Assembly (NCBI GenBank): GCA_965661055.1
Contig: CBFICS010000001.1
Span: 124,001 to 188,000, forward strand
Reading direction: 5' to 3'
Length of the DNA stretch: 64,000 bases
Origin: CBFHSF01 sp965661055
GTDB taxonomy: Bacteria; Bacteroidota; Bacteroidia; Flavobacteriales; Schleiferiaceae
Each line of letters starts with the position of its first letter. Positions within the stretch are counted from its first letter, which is position 1. Positions 19,189 through 28,271 of the stretch are shown here, piece by piece. The position numbers and the translations under genes were made by a program. The notes under the pieces were generated by a model. It did no database searches. It worked only from the letters and a program-made list of their open reading frames with translations, and was not told the DNA's origin.

Positions 19189-19204
19189 TATTTAATTTAT
19201 AGAC

Positions 19205-19657
19205 ATGTCATTAGAGAAAAATATTCAAGAAGAAATAAAGGTGGCCATGAAGGCCAAGAACAAAGAAAAGCTTGAAGTGCTTCGCGCTATTAAGTCAGCC
19301 ATTTTGTTAGCAAAAACTGAAGTAGGGGGTGGCGATGAAATGCCAGAATCTGCTGAGATTGCTCTTTTGCAAAGACTAAAGAAACAACGTGTTGAAGCGG
19401 CTTCTATTTACCGCGAACAAAACCGCCTAGATTTGGCTGAGCCAGAAGAATTTCAAGCTTCCGTTATCGAAGAGTTTTTGCCAAAGCAATTAACCGAAGA
19501 TGAACTAAAGGTTGCCTTGACGGAAATCATTGGTAAAGTTGGGGCGTCGGGTCCACAAGATATGGGCAAGGTAATGGGCGTTGCCTCTAAGCAGTTACAA
19601 GGTAAAGCTGACGGAAAGGCTATTTCGTCTATGGTGAAAGAACTATTAATACCTTAA
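19205..19657 (+). CDS. GatB/YqeY domain protein
   Basis: 150-residue cytosolic protein of the YqeY family, related to the tRNA-binding tail domain of GatB. Helical throughout, with the family features LRAIKSAI near residue 26 and KVMGVASKQLQGKADGKAISSMVK at the C terminus. The exact function is not established; a tRNA-linked role is inferred from the GatB relationship. It follows ftsZ by 71 bp and probably has its own promoter. Confidence 0.9.
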   Translation: MSLEKNIQEEIKVAMKAKNKEKLEVLRAIKSAILLAKTEVGGGDEMPESAEIALLQRLKKQRVEAASIYREQNRLDLAEPEEFQASVIEEFLPKQLTEDELKVALTEIIGKVGASGPQDMGKVMGVASKQLQGKADGKAISSMVKELLIP

Positions 19658-22033
19658 TTATAGGTTGTGCTTCTTTGCGAGTAGGTTTGTGGCTATGGTA
19701 ACAAATACGACCACAGAGATACTAGATAAAGGCATCAATATAGCAGAAACCACGGGGCTTAACATTCCCATAATGGCAAATGTGAGTCCAACGGTATTGT
19801 AAGCAAATGATAAAATAAAGCTGGCAAAAATAATTTGCCGGCTTTTTTTTGCCAGATTTAGAAAGTCGGGAATACGGTCAAATTTTTTGGCGTCAAGAAT
19901 GGCGTCGCAGGCGGGTGAAAATCCGTTTACATCTTCTGAAATTGATATCCCCACTTGACTTTGTTGAAGCGCACCGGCGTCGTTTAGTCCATCACCAATC
20001 ATGGCTACCACATCACCACTTTTTTGTCTCTCTACAATGTAATTGAGCTTGTCAATCGGCTTTTGGTAATACCTAGTGGTCTCAATGTTTGAGAACATCT
20101 GATTTATTTTTTCTGCCTCTCCATCGTGATCACCGGTTAATAGACTTTGGTGAGTTACGGGCATTTTTGAGATTACTTCGTCAATGCCTGATCTGTAAAT
20201 ATGAGATAGTTCGTATTTTCCCACTACCTGGTCGTCTTTAGACCATGTGAAGCCTGACTTGTTTTTGCTGAGCTCTCCTCCCACAAAAGTGGGTGACCCT
20301 AATTTGTATTTTACCCCTTCAAACGTCGCGCTAAGTCCTTGGCCTGGGATCTCTGAAAAGTCAGAAAGCTGGAGTAAATCGACTTTTAGGGATTGATTTA
20401 AGAGTCGGCTTAGGGGGTGGTTGCTCTGCCTTGCCATTGATTTTAGGACGGATAGGTCTGTTTGGCTGGGGTTTTCCCCAGAGTATTTTAAATCTACTTG
20501 ATCCCCTTTGGTCAAGGTCCCTGTCTTGTCCCATACTACATGGTTTACCTTGCCTAAGGTTTCAACGGTTTCGGCATTTTTTACAAAAAAGTGGTTTCTA
20601 CCAAATATTCTCAAGGTATTACCATTGGTAAAGGGAGCGGAAAGCGCTAAGGCGCATGGGCAGGCTACAATCAGAATGGAGGAGATTACTTGAAAAGCCA
20701 TTGAGGTGTCTACAGTAAACCAATAGGCTCCGGCAATTGTTGTAAGGAGTAAAATGGCTAGGGTAAAGTATTTTGAGATTTGATCGGTTACGGACTTAAA
20801 GGGCTTTGTTTTGTCCTTGTCAAAAGCATCGTTGTTCCAGAGTGAGGTGAGGTAACTTTGGTCCACGGTTTTTAGTACTTCCAATTCAATGGCCGACCCT
20901 TCTTGCTTACCTCCGGCAAAAATTTTGTCTCCACTGGTTTTGGCAATTAGGGAAGATTCTCCGGTTACAAAGCGGTTGTCAATATGGGCTTTTTCTGAAA
21001 TCAATATAGAGTCTGCGGGAATTAACTCTTGGTTCCTCACAAGAATTCTATCGCCAACAACCAGTTTCTCTAAGGTTGTAGAAACCTCGATTCCTTCCTT
21101 TAAGACCGTTATGGCCAATGGAAAGTATGATTTGTAGTCTCTTTCAAAGGAAAGGCTGTCGTAGGTTTTTCGTTGGAAGAATTTTCCGAGAAGCAAAAAG
21201 AAGATAAGTCCTGCGAGACTGTCAAAATAACCAGAACCTATACCGGCTAAAACCTCGTAGGCACTTCTGGAAAATAGAACAATTATTCCAAGAGCTATGG
21301 GTACGTCAATATTGATGAAAGAATTTTTGAGTCCTTTATAGGCAGACTTGAAATAGTCTTTTGCGCTGTAGAGAATTACGGGGATTGAAAGGACTAACAT
21401 GAGCCCTCTAAAGAACGGAGCAAAACTTTTCAAAGTAGTATCGTTCATGTCAAAATACTCTGGCAGCGCCATAATCATGGTGTTTCCAAAGACAAATCCA
21501 GAGACTCCCAATTGGTAAAGTAGGGAGTAATCCTTTTTTGCCTTGGCCTCGGTAGACTCTAATGAAAGATTGGGTTCATAGCCTATCTTGTCTAATAATA
21601 CGGCTACCTCGTAAAGTGAGATCTTGGCACTTTTAAAGGTAATTCTAGCCTGTCTTTTTGGGAAATTAACAACCACCTTGACAATGCCAGAATGTAATTT
21701 TTGTAAATTTTCTAATAAGTAAACACAAGAGCTACAGTGAATGGCTGGCAAAAATAAGGTCACCACATTAATGCCGTCATCAGAAAAGTCAAGTAGTTTC
21801 TCAGTGACTTCAGAGTTTTTGAGGTGAGAGTAGTCAATGCTTTTTTTTGTACCTTTTTGTTGTCCTGGAGAATCATTCAAAAGGTAAAACCCCTCTAGGC
21901 CGTTTTCTGAAAATATTTCATAGACAGTTTTGCACCCGGTACAGCAGAAGTAATGATTGTCAGCAGCAATCGTCAAGTCTGGACAATCATCGCCACAATG
22001 ATAACAAGAGGTTTTACTATTCGTTTGTTTCAT
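19658..22033 (-). CDS. ccoI: Heavy-metal (copper) transporting P-type ATPase, CcoI/FixI type
   Basis: 791 residues from the ATG at 22033. An N-terminal cysteine-rich metal-binding region (C10-x2-C13-x3-C17, then CC at 30-31 and C34) precedes an HMA-like domain with CSSC, membrane helices, the CPC metal site (458-460) and the phosphorylation site DKTGT (Asp502). Such proteins export copper to the periplasm for cbb3 oxidase assembly. Its divergent partner is an Fnr-type regulator, which fits control by oxygen supply. An in-frame start further upstream (22102) adds a tail without homology and is rejected. No ccoNOP genes are in view. Confidence 0.9.
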   Translation of the reverse strand: MKQTNSKTSCYHCGDDCPDLTIAADNHYFCCTGCKTVYEIFSENGLEGFYLLNDSPGQQKGTKKSIDYSHLKNSEVTEKLLDFSDDGINVVTLFLPAIHCSSCVYLLENLQKLHSGIVKVVVNFPKRQARITFKSAKISLYEVAVLLDKIGYEPNLSLESTEAKAKKDYSLLYQLGVSGFVFGNTMIMALPEYFDMNDTTLKSFAPFFRGLMLVLSIPVILYSAKDYFKSAYKGLKNSFINIDVPIALGIIVLFSRSAYEVLAGIGSGYFDSLAGLIFFLLLGKFFQRKTYDSLSFERDYKSYFPLAITVLKEGIEVSTTLEKLVVGDRILVRNQELIPADSILISEKAHIDNRFVTGESSLIAKTSGDKIFAGGKQEGSAIELEVLKTVDQSYLTSLWNNDAFDKDKTKPFKSVTDQISKYFTLAILLLTTIAGAYWFTVDTSMAFQVISSILIVACPCALALSAPFTNGNTLRIFGRNHFFVKNAETVETLGKVNHVVWDKTGTLTKGDQVDLKYSGENPSQTDLSVLKSMARQSNHPLSRLLNQSLKVDLLQLSDFSEIPGQGLSATFEGVKYKLGSPTFVGGELSKNKSGFTWSKDDQVVGKYELSHIYRSGIDEVISKMPVTHQSLLTGDHDGEAEKINQMFSNIETTRYYQKPIDKLNYIVERQKSGDVVAMIGDGLNDAGALQQSQVGISISEDVNGFSPACDAILDAKKFDRIPDFLNLAKKSRQIIFASFILSFAYNTVGLTFAIMGMLSPVVSAILMPLSSISVVVFVTIATNLLAKKHNL

Positions 22034-22081
22034 GGTCACAAATATGTATGACAAATTATTAATATGATATGATAAATGCCA

Positions 22082-22089
22082 TACTTTTG
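22082..22089 (+). promoter_or_regulatory. -7 element of the Fnr-like regulator
   Basis: TACTTTTG matches TAnnTTTG 31 bp before the ATG at 22121. No convincing -33 element or palindromic Fnr box (TTGATnnnnATCAA) is visible in the 87-bp gap shared with ccoI. Confidence 0.4.
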
Positions 22090-22120
22090 TAAGTAAATCC
22101 AAATTGATTTTTTATTTATC

Positions 22121-22846
22121 ATGAGTAAATCAAATATTAAGGCTGAAGATATTATTCCTTTTAACTGTGAAAATTGTTTGAAGAGAGAATTTTCAGCTTT
22201 CGCCAAGTTGGAGTCCGTTGACCTTGAGAATATTACCGATCATAAAACATGTGTTTCCTTTAAAAAAGGGGAAACCATTTTAGAGGAAGGATCTAGGCCT
22301 AAAGGCGTTTTTTGTATTCATACGGGTAAAGTAAAATTGTCAAAATTGGGTACCGAGGGTAAAGAGCAAATTTTGCGCTTTGCTAATGATGGCGATATTT
22401 TGGGGTACCGCTCACTTTTGAGTGGTGAAACTCTTTCTGCCAGTATCCAGGCCTTGGGCGATACTCATGCATGTTTTATTCCTCAAAAGGTCTTGTTTGA
22501 AATGATAGAGTCTAATCCTAAATTCTCTTTAGACCTTATGAAAAGGGCTTGCCACGAATTGGGTGAGGCGGGTCGTTTTATTACCAATTTAGCACAGAAA
22601 TCAGTGAAAGAAAGGCTGGCTGAGGTATTGTTGATTATGAATACCACCTTTGGTACAGATACAGAAGGCAATATTGATATTTCGCTTACGCGGGAGGAAA
22701 TTGCCAACATGGTAGGGACCGCCACTGAAAGTGTAATCCGATTAATGAGTGAATTAAAGGATGAAGAAATAATTCTACTCAGAGGAAGGAAAATAAAAAT
22801 TCTTGATCACGAGGAGTTGGCTTTTATCGGTAACGTAAGTGATTGA
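22121..22846 (+). CDS. Crp/Fnr family regulator with N-terminal CxxC
   Basis: 241 residues: cyclic-nucleotide-binding-like sensor domain (about 30-145) and a Crp-type winged helix (SLTREEIANMVGTATESVIRLM). Cys16 and Cys19 (NCENC) and Cys118 (THACFIP) align with three of the four iron-sulfur ligands of E. coli Fnr (C20, C23, C122), but the position of the third, C29, is Ser25. It could sense oxygen through an iron-sulfur cluster or a thiol switch. It is divergent from ccoI, a classical Fnr target. A bidirectional terminator follows. Confidence 0.88.
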   Translation: MSKSNIKAEDIIPFNCENCLKREFSAFAKLESVDLENITDHKTCVSFKKGETILEEGSRPKGVFCIHTGKVKLSKLGTEGKEQILRFANDGDILGYRSLLSGETLSASIQALGDTHACFIPQKVLFEMIESNPKFSLDLMKRACHELGEAGRFITNLAQKSVKERLAEVLLIMNTTFGTDTEGNIDISLTREEIANMVGTATESVIRLMSELKDEEIILLRGRKIKILDHEELAFIGNVSD

Positions 22847-22853
22847 TATAAAA

Positions 22854-22885
22854 CAAAAAAGGCGAGCTGAATGCTCGCCTTTTTT
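22854..22885. terminator. Bidirectional intrinsic terminator
   Basis: GGCGAG-7 nt-CTCGCC (22861-22879) flanked by an A-tract and a T-tract. It serves the Fnr-like gene and maeB, which converge here. Confidence 0.9.
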
Positions 22886-22900
22886 AATGTTAAAAGTATG

Positions 22901-25162
22901 TTACACTCTTCTAGTTTGCGCATCAACAACCGCTACGGCCGTCATGTTAACAATTTCTCTAACAGAGCTACCCATTTGTAAAATGTGCGCTGATTTATTA
23001 AGTCCAATTAAAACGGGACCAATGGCTTCAGCCGAACCAAAGCTTTGTAACATTTTATAGGCAATATTACCCGAGGCCAAATCAGGGAAAATAAATATAT
23101 TCGGCTTATGAGAGGCCAAATCGCTGAATGGGAATGTCTCTTTTAACAATTCATTGTTTAAGGCGAAATTGGCTTGCATTTCCCCATCAATAATGATTTC
23201 TGGATGTTCCTTTCTCAACGTTTCAACGGCTTTGTGCATTTTGGTTGGCACCTCACCGTGATGACTTCCAAAGTTAGAGTAAGACAATAGGGCAACCTTA
23301 GGTTTAAGGTTGATTCTGCGTATTGCCTTTGCCGCGTTTAATACGATTTCTACAATCTGTTCGCTCGATGGATTTTGATTGATGGTGGTGTCGGTAAAGA
23401 AGTATGGCCCTTTCTTGGTCAACATTACATACATCCCAGAAATGGTGTTTACCCCAGGAGCGGTACCAATGATTTCAAATAGTGGTTTTACTGCCTGTGG
23501 ATATTTTACCGTTGTGCCAGAAATAAATGAATCAGCATCGTCCATTTCTACCATCATAGGTCCGAAGTAATCGCGGCTTTGCATGATTTTTCTTGCCTCG
23601 CCCTGAGTAATTCCTTTGCGTTGTCTTTTGTTGTAGAAAGCCTCTGCGTATTTATCGCCTCTAGGATCGGTTCTAGGGTCAACAATAGGTAGGTTTTCAA
23701 TGTCTAATTTGTACTCCGCTATTATTTTTAAAATCTTATCCTTTCTACCCAATAAGATTGGATGGGCAATTCCTTCGTCGTTTGCAATTTGTGCCGCCTT
23801 CAATACTTTATAGTTTTCAGCTTCTGCAAAAACAACCCTCTTAGGAGATTGTCTTGCCTTTTCTACAGCCAAACGAATAAATTTATCATCTCTACCTAGG
23901 CGGTTGAGAAGCTCTTCTTTGTAAGAGTCCCAATTGATGTCGGTGATTCGCGCAATCCCAGTTTCTATCGCAGCTTTTGCAACCGCAGGGGCAACCGTAG
24001 AAATCAACCTAGGATCAAAGGGCTTGGGAATTATGTAATCTTTGCCAAAGGCTATGTTTTTCTCGTCATAGGCTAGGTTTACTATTTCAGGTACCGGCTC
24101 TTTGGCTAGTTTAGCCAAGGCATGTACTGCAGCAATTTTCATTTCTTCATTAATAGAGGTCGCTCTAACGTCTAACGCTCCTCTAAAAATGTACGGGAAA
24201 CCAAGAACGTTGTTTACTTGGTTTGGATTGTCAGAACGACCGGTAGCCATGATGACATCTTTTCTAGCGCTGATAGCATCTCGGTAAGAAATTTCAGGGT
24301 CAGGGTTTGCTAAGGCAAAAACTACAGGGTTTTTGGCCATAGATTTTACCATTTCCTTTGAAACCACATTTCCCTTGCTAAGTCCTAAAAAAACATCAGC
24401 ACCTTTCATCGCTTCAGAGAGTGTTTCAAGCTTGGTTTTAGAAGCAAAAAACTCTTTCTCTGGAGTTAATTTTTTTCTTTCAGTAGAAATAACACCTTTA
24501 GAGTCGCACATGATTAGGTTGTTCTTCTGAACCCCTAGGCTCAAAAACAATTTAGCACAACTAATGGCCGAGGCTCCCGCACCATTAACCACAACTTTAA
24601 CTTTGTTGATTTTCTTTTTGGCCAGCTCTAAAGCACCGATTAAAGCGGCTCCAGAAATGATTGCTGTTCCGTGCTGATCGTCATGCATTATTGGAATGTC
24701 TAACTCATCGCGCAGTCTTTGTTCAATTTCAAAACACTCGGGGGCAGAGATGTCCTCAAGGTTAATGCCTCCAAAGGTTGGAGCTAAAATCTTAACGGTT
24801 TCTATAAACTTGTCAGGATCTTTGGTGTCTAATTCAAGGTCAAACACATCAATGTCTGCAAAGATTTTAAACAGAACTCCTTTTCCTTCCATTACCGGTT
24901 TTGAAGCTAAGGGGCCAATGTCTCCTAGGCCTAAAACGGCAGTTCCGTTAGAAATTACAGCCACTAAATTGCCTTTGGCAGTGTATTTATAAGCGTTAGA
25001 TGGGTTTTTCTCGATTTCTAAACATGGCTCGGCAACACCAGGTGAATAAGCAATAGAAAGATCTCTCGGGCTGTTCGAGGGTTTGGTCGGTACCACCTCT
25101 ATTTTACCGGGTCTTCCCATTTCATGGTAGTCAAGCACATCTTCTTTTCGTATCTTCTTCAT
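22901..25162 (-). CDS. maeB: NADP-dependent malic enzyme (MaeB type, with phosphotransacetylase-like domain)
   Basis: 753 residues. The N-terminal half is malic enzyme ([18 protein letters not shown](P)-binding [16 protein letters not shown]); the C-terminal half (from about residue 430) resembles phosphate acetyl/butyryltransferase, which in MaeB proteins is regulatory rather than catalytic. It decarboxylates malate to pyruvate, supplying NADPH. Full length and intact. It has its own promoter and shares a terminator with the convergent Fnr-like gene. Confidence 0.95.
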   Translation of the reverse strand: MKKIRKEDVLDYHEMGRPGKIEVVPTKPSNSPRDLSIAYSPGVAEPCLEIEKNPSNAYKYTAKGNLVAVISNGTAVLGLGDIGPLASKPVMEGKGVLFKIFADIDVFDLELDTKDPDKFIETVKILAPTFGGINLEDISAPECFEIEQRLRDELDIPIMHDDQHGTAIISGAALIGALELAKKKINKVKVVVNGAGASAISCAKLFLSLGVQKNNLIMCDSKGVISTERKKLTPEKEFFASKTKLETLSEAMKGADVFLGLSKGNVVSKEMVKSMAKNPVVFALANPDPEISYRDAISARKDVIMATGRSDNPNQVNNVLGFPYIFRGALDVRATSINEEMKIAAVHALAKLAKEPVPEIVNLAYDEKNIAFGKDYIIPKPFDPRLISTVAPAVAKAAIETGIARITDINWDSYKEELLNRLGRDDKFIRLAVEKARQSPKRVVFAEAENYKVLKAAQIANDEGIAHPILLGRKDKILKIIAEYKLDIENLPIVDPRTDPRGDKYAEAFYNKRQRKGITQGEARKIMQSRDYFGPMMVEMDDADSFISGTTVKYPQAVKPLFEIIGTAPGVNTISGMYVMLTKKGPYFFTDTTINQNPSSEQIVEIVLNAAKAIRRINLKPKVALLSYSNFGSHHGEVPTKMHKAVETLRKEHPEIIIDGEMQANFALNNELLKETFPFSDLASHKPNIFIFPDLASGNIAYKMLQSFGSAEAIGPVLIGLNKSAHILQMGSSVREIVNMTAVAVVDAQTRRV

Positions 25163-25184
25163 AAGGGAGATTTTTCAGAATCGA

Positions 25185-25214
25185 CAAAGGTACAACTTAG
25201 AAATCTTTAGCAAA
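25185..25214 (-). promoter_or_regulatory. Promoter of maeB
   Basis: On the minus strand: TTTG (25214-25211), an 18-bp spacer, then TACCTTTG (25192-25185), ending 22 bp before the maeB ATG. This is one of the best TTTG-N-TAnnTTTG matches in the window. Confidence 0.65.
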
Positions 25215-25240
25215 TATCTATTGGCTGATAAAAATCATTA

Positions 25241-25268
25241 TTTGTCAAAGGTCAACGTTCTACATTTG
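25241..25268 (+). promoter_or_regulatory. Promoter of the second Crp-family gene
   Basis: TTTG at 25241-25244, 16-bp spacer, TACATTTG at 25261-25268. The start codon at 25275 is only 6 bp further, so the mRNA would be nearly leaderless. Confidence 0.55.
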
Positions 25269-25274
25269 CTTACG

Positions 25275-25958
25275 ATGAAAAATGAAATCAACATTAGAAA
25301 GAGTCCCAACTTTTTACAACGGCTTGTCAGAAGGCAGGAGGTTGATTTTATGCATGCTTTCATCAATGCAGCAGAACTCCAAAAAATAAAATCTCAGAGA
25401 GCTTTGTTAAGTCCACAAGATTCAAATGTTGGAATTTTTCTCATTATTTCTGGGTCAGGTGTCATTACCAAGCTAAGTCATGATAAGGAAATTGTGATTC
25501 GCTTTTTAGGAGAAGGCGACCTTGTAGGTTTTCAATATCTATTTGAATGTGATGAGAAGGATACTACCTTCAGGATTATTGAGCCCAATAGCTTGGTAGC
25601 TTATATGTCTAGCGAAAAGTTTTTTGATTTGCTAAAGAAACATCCAGAGTCATACTCTTGGTTGTTTAAATACATTCATCATGAAATCTCTTCCTTAGAA
25701 GATAGGGCCATTCAAAACAGAAGAGTGCCTTCTATTATTCGGTTAAAATTAGCTTTAAGTCTTTTGTACAATAAGTACGGACAAGGCGAAGAAGGCGAAA
25801 TAAACATTGAATGTACTCCTTCAGAAATGGCTAAGTTTATTGGGGTTACCAAAACCACTATTTATCGCCAAATCAAAAAACTTGAATTAGAGAAAATCCT
25901 CTCTTGGCAAGGGACACAAATTTTCCTAAAAAATCCAGAAGAATTAATCTCAGGCTAG
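25275..25958 (+). CDS. Crp/Fnr family transcriptional regulator (no cysteine cluster)
   Basis: 227 residues from ATG 25275: cNMP-binding-like domain (about 25-135, LGEGDLVGFQYLF) and a Crp-type HTH at the C terminus (CTPSEMAKFIGVTKTTIYRQIKKLE). It has no N-terminal cysteine motif, so it should sense a small molecule or act constitutively rather than through an iron-sulfur cluster. The TTG at 25221 would extend it upstream through the promoter and is rejected. Its last 4 bp overlap the convergent hflX stop. The ligand and targets are unknown. Confidence 0.87.
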   Translation: MKNEINIRKSPNFLQRLVRRQEVDFMHAFINAAELQKIKSQRALLSPQDSNVGIFLIISGSGVITKLSHDKEIVIRFLGEGDLVGFQYLFECDEKDTTFRIIEPNSLVAYMSSEKFFDLLKKHPESYSWLFKYIHHEISSLEDRAIQNRRVPSIIRLKLALSLLYNKYGQGEEGEINIECTPSEMAKFIGVTKTTIYRQIKKLELEKILSWQGTQIFLKNPEELISG

Positions 25959-27148
25959 TAGAGAAAATTGTTGAAAGGGAATCTTTTCGCAAAGAGTTTA
26001 CTCACTACCCTATAAGCTACTTTTCTAAATTGTTCTAGGTTTTCTCTATCGGTAGCAGAAATAAATACCGCGTTTCCATCCATTTTAGCCATCCATGTTT
26101 TTTTCCATTCTTCAAGGGTAAAGTGCATGGGCTTCATGGGCGATAAATCTAATTCTTCACGATCTTCGGCAACGTATTGGTCAATCTTGTTGAAGACCAT
26201 TATGGTAGGTTTGTCTTTTGCCTCGATTTCTGATAATATTTGATTTACGCTTTCTATATGCTCCATGAAATTGGGATGCGATATATCTACCACGTGAAAC
26301 AAAACATCAGATTCTCTAACCTCGTCAAGGGTTGACTTAAAAGACTCTACCAGTTGTGTGGGTAGTTTTCTAATAAACCCAACGGTGTCAGATAGCAAGA
26401 AGGGAAGGTTGGCAATAACCACTTTTCTTACGGTGGTGTCTAGGGTTGCGAAAAGCTTGTTTTCCGCTAGTACATCAGATTTTGACAATACATTCATCAA
26501 AGTCGATTTTCCTACGTTGGTGTATCCCACCAAAGCGACTCTGATTAAGTTACCGCGATTACTTCTCTGGGTAGCCATTTGCTTGTCAATCTTGGTAAGC
26601 TTGGTTTTTAAGAGAGATATTTTTTGTTGAATAATTCTACGGTCCGTTTCAATTTGGGTCTCTCCAGGTCCGCGCATACCAATACCCCCTTTTTGTCTTT
26701 CAAGGTGCGTCCACATTCGGGTAAGTCGTGGTAAAAGGTATTCGTACTGAGCCAATTCAACTTGCGTTCTAGCGTAGCTTGTTTGTGCTCTGGCGGCAAA
26801 AATATCTAGGATGAGATTAGTTCTGTCTAAAACCTTGATCTCCATTTCCCTTTCAATATTCTTTAATTGAGACGGGGTTAATTCATCATCAAAGATGCAC
26901 ACGTCAATCTTTTCTTCCTTGATAAATTCAATGATTTCAGAAAGTTTACCGGAACCTACAAAGGTTTTAGGATTGGGTGTGGCGAGTTTTTGAGTAAAAC
27001 GAGCAATGGTCTCCGCGCCAGCGGTACTCGCTAAAAACTCAAGTTCATCAAGGTATTCTGTGATTTTTTCTTCGTCTTGCAGGGGCGTAATGGCTCCCAC
27101 TAAAATGGCCCTTTCAGGGGCGTAATCTTTGCTTTTTCTCTCTAGCAT
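25955..27148 (-). CDS. hflX: GTPase HflX
   Basis: Ribosome-associated OBG-HflX family GTPase that splits stalled or heat-damaged ribosomes. The N-terminal HflX domain contains the glycine-rich GIGMRGPGETQIETDRR linker; the G domain follows with G1 GYTNVGKST, G3 DTVGFI and G4 NKID. 397 residues, normal. It is the downstream partner of a small membrane protein gene 9 bp upstream, so the two may be co-transcribed, and it ends overlapping the convergent Crp-type gene by 4 bp. Confidence 0.94.
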   Translation of the reverse strand: MLERKSKDYAPERAILVGAITPLQDEEKITEYLDELEFLASTAGAETIARFTQKLATPNPKTFVGSGKLSEIIEFIKEEKIDVCIFDDELTPSQLKNIEREMEIKVLDRTNLILDIFAARAQTSYARTQVELAQYEYLLPRLTRMWTHLERQKGGIGMRGPGETQIETDRRIIQQKISLLKTKLTKIDKQMATQRSNRGNLIRVALVGYTNVGKSTLMNVLSKSDVLAENKLFATLDTTVRKVVIANLPFLLSDTVGFIRKLPTQLVESFKSTLDEVRESDVLFHVVDISHPNFMEHIESVNQILSEIEAKDKPTIMVFNKIDQYVAEDREELDLSPMKPMHFTLEEWKKTWMAKMDGNAVFISATDRENLEQFRKVAYRVVSKLFAKRFPFNNFLY

Positions 27149-27157
27149 AAAGTGGGC

Positions 27158-27589
27158 TTATAGCCACGCACTCCAAGGAATTCTGCTTAAAATCAATACG
27201 GTAGCAATGGTAAAAAATATAGCTACAGTTTTATGCTTTTTAGCTCCTGTTTGTTTCTTAGAACGCGATCTTCCGATAGTAATTAAAATAACTGATAGCA
27301 ACATAACAGTAGGGTGTTCTACTGCGTACAATCTTAGGTTTGGGTCTTTCATCGCTGCTCCCATATCACTCAACGCTTGGTTTACCATGGGGCTTTGGAA
27401 GTACAAGATCATGCCTACCAAAAACTGTGTGTGAGCCAAAATAAGGGTGAACAAACTGAGTTTGTCATCTCCTTTAGTGTATTCTGCTCCTGAGCTTGCG
27501 CCCATGGTAGACTTTCCTGCAGTAATTATTAATAGTAGAATTAATAAATACGGAAGGGTTGAGTGTAAGTGTAATAGTCCGGTGTACAT
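27158..27589 (-). CDS. Four-helix membrane protein of unknown function
   Basis: 143 residues, with predicted membrane segments at about 5-24, 44-64, 90-106 and 122-140. Three histidines sit in or next to these helices (His9, His53, His92), reminiscent of haem-binding b-type cytochromes, but no defining cytochrome motif is present, so that is only a possibility. Homologous-looking small membrane proteins are widespread in Bacteroidota. It lies just upstream of hflX on the same strand. Confidence 0.75.
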   Translation of the reverse strand: MYTGLLHLHSTLPYLLILLLIITAGKSTMGASSGAEYTKGDDKLSLFTLILAHTQFLVGMILYFQSPMVNQALSDMGAAMKDPNLRLYAVEHPTVMLLSVILITIGRSRSKKQTGAKKHKTVAIFFTIATVLILSRIPWSAWL

Positions 27590-27623
27590 GATAGTTTGTT
27601 TTTTCTCCTAAGATTTGGCAAAG

Positions 27624-28238
27624 TTAAAACAGACCGTTGATTTCTGCGTCAATTTGTGAAATGATCTTTCCTAAATCTTCAGGGTTTTCTGGGAATTTAT
27701 GTTTGTCAACATCAACAACGATTAGCTTGCCTCTGTTGTATTCGCTAATCCATGCTTCATACCTTTCGTTCAGTCGGGTGAGGTAGTCTAGGCGTATATT
27801 GCTCTCATAAGGTCTCCCTCGTTTTTGAATCTGTCCTACCAAGGTAGATATTGAGCCTCTTAGGTAAATGAGTACATCAGGGGGTTGAATAAAGTTTTCC
27901 ATGAGATGAAATAGTTCCATGTAATTTTCAAAGTCACGGGTATTCATTAAACCCATTGCATGTAGGTTGGGCGCAAAAATGTATGCGTCCTCGTAAATGG
28001 TTCTGTCTTGAATTACGTCCTTCCCAGAATTTCTAATATCAACCACTTGCTTAAAGCGACTGTTCAAAAAGTATATCTGAAGATTGAAAGACCACCTTTG
28101 CATTTCGTTGTAAAAGTCATCTAAATAGGGGTTTTCCTGAACGTCTTCAAAATGAGGACTCCACTTGTAGTGTTTGGCTAACGCCTCGGTTAAAGTGGTT
28201 TTACCCGAACCTATATTTCCTGCAATTGCAATATGCAT
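27624..28238 (-). CDS. Deoxynucleoside kinase family protein
   Basis: 204-residue cytosolic kinase of the dNK/dGK family (nucleotide salvage). It has the P-loop AGNIGSGKTT at residues 6-15, the catalytic QDRTIYEDAYIFA region with the DR(T/S) motif, and a LID-like arginine-rich segment (QKRGRPYES). The substrate (dA, dG, dC or dT) cannot be read from the sequence. The start ATG at 28238 gives MHIAIAGNIG, a tight fit to the family. Confidence 0.9.
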   Translation of the reverse strand: MHIAIAGNIGSGKTTLTEALAKHYKWSPHFEDVQENPYLDDFYNEMQRWSFNLQIYFLNSRFKQVVDIRNSGKDVIQDRTIYEDAYIFAPNLHAMGLMNTRDFENYMELFHLMENFIQPPDVLIYLRGSISTLVGQIQKRGRPYESNIRLDYLTRLNERYEAWISEYNRGKLIVVDVDKHKFPENPEDLGKIISQIDAEINGLF

Positions 28239-28271
28239 CTACCTTTTTTGGGTAAATGTACATAAATTGAA

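Noticed and set aside
22034..22120. Fnr box between ccoI and the Fnr-like gene
   Set aside because: The gap contains AT-rich half-sites, but none forms the TTGATnnnnATCAA palindrome.
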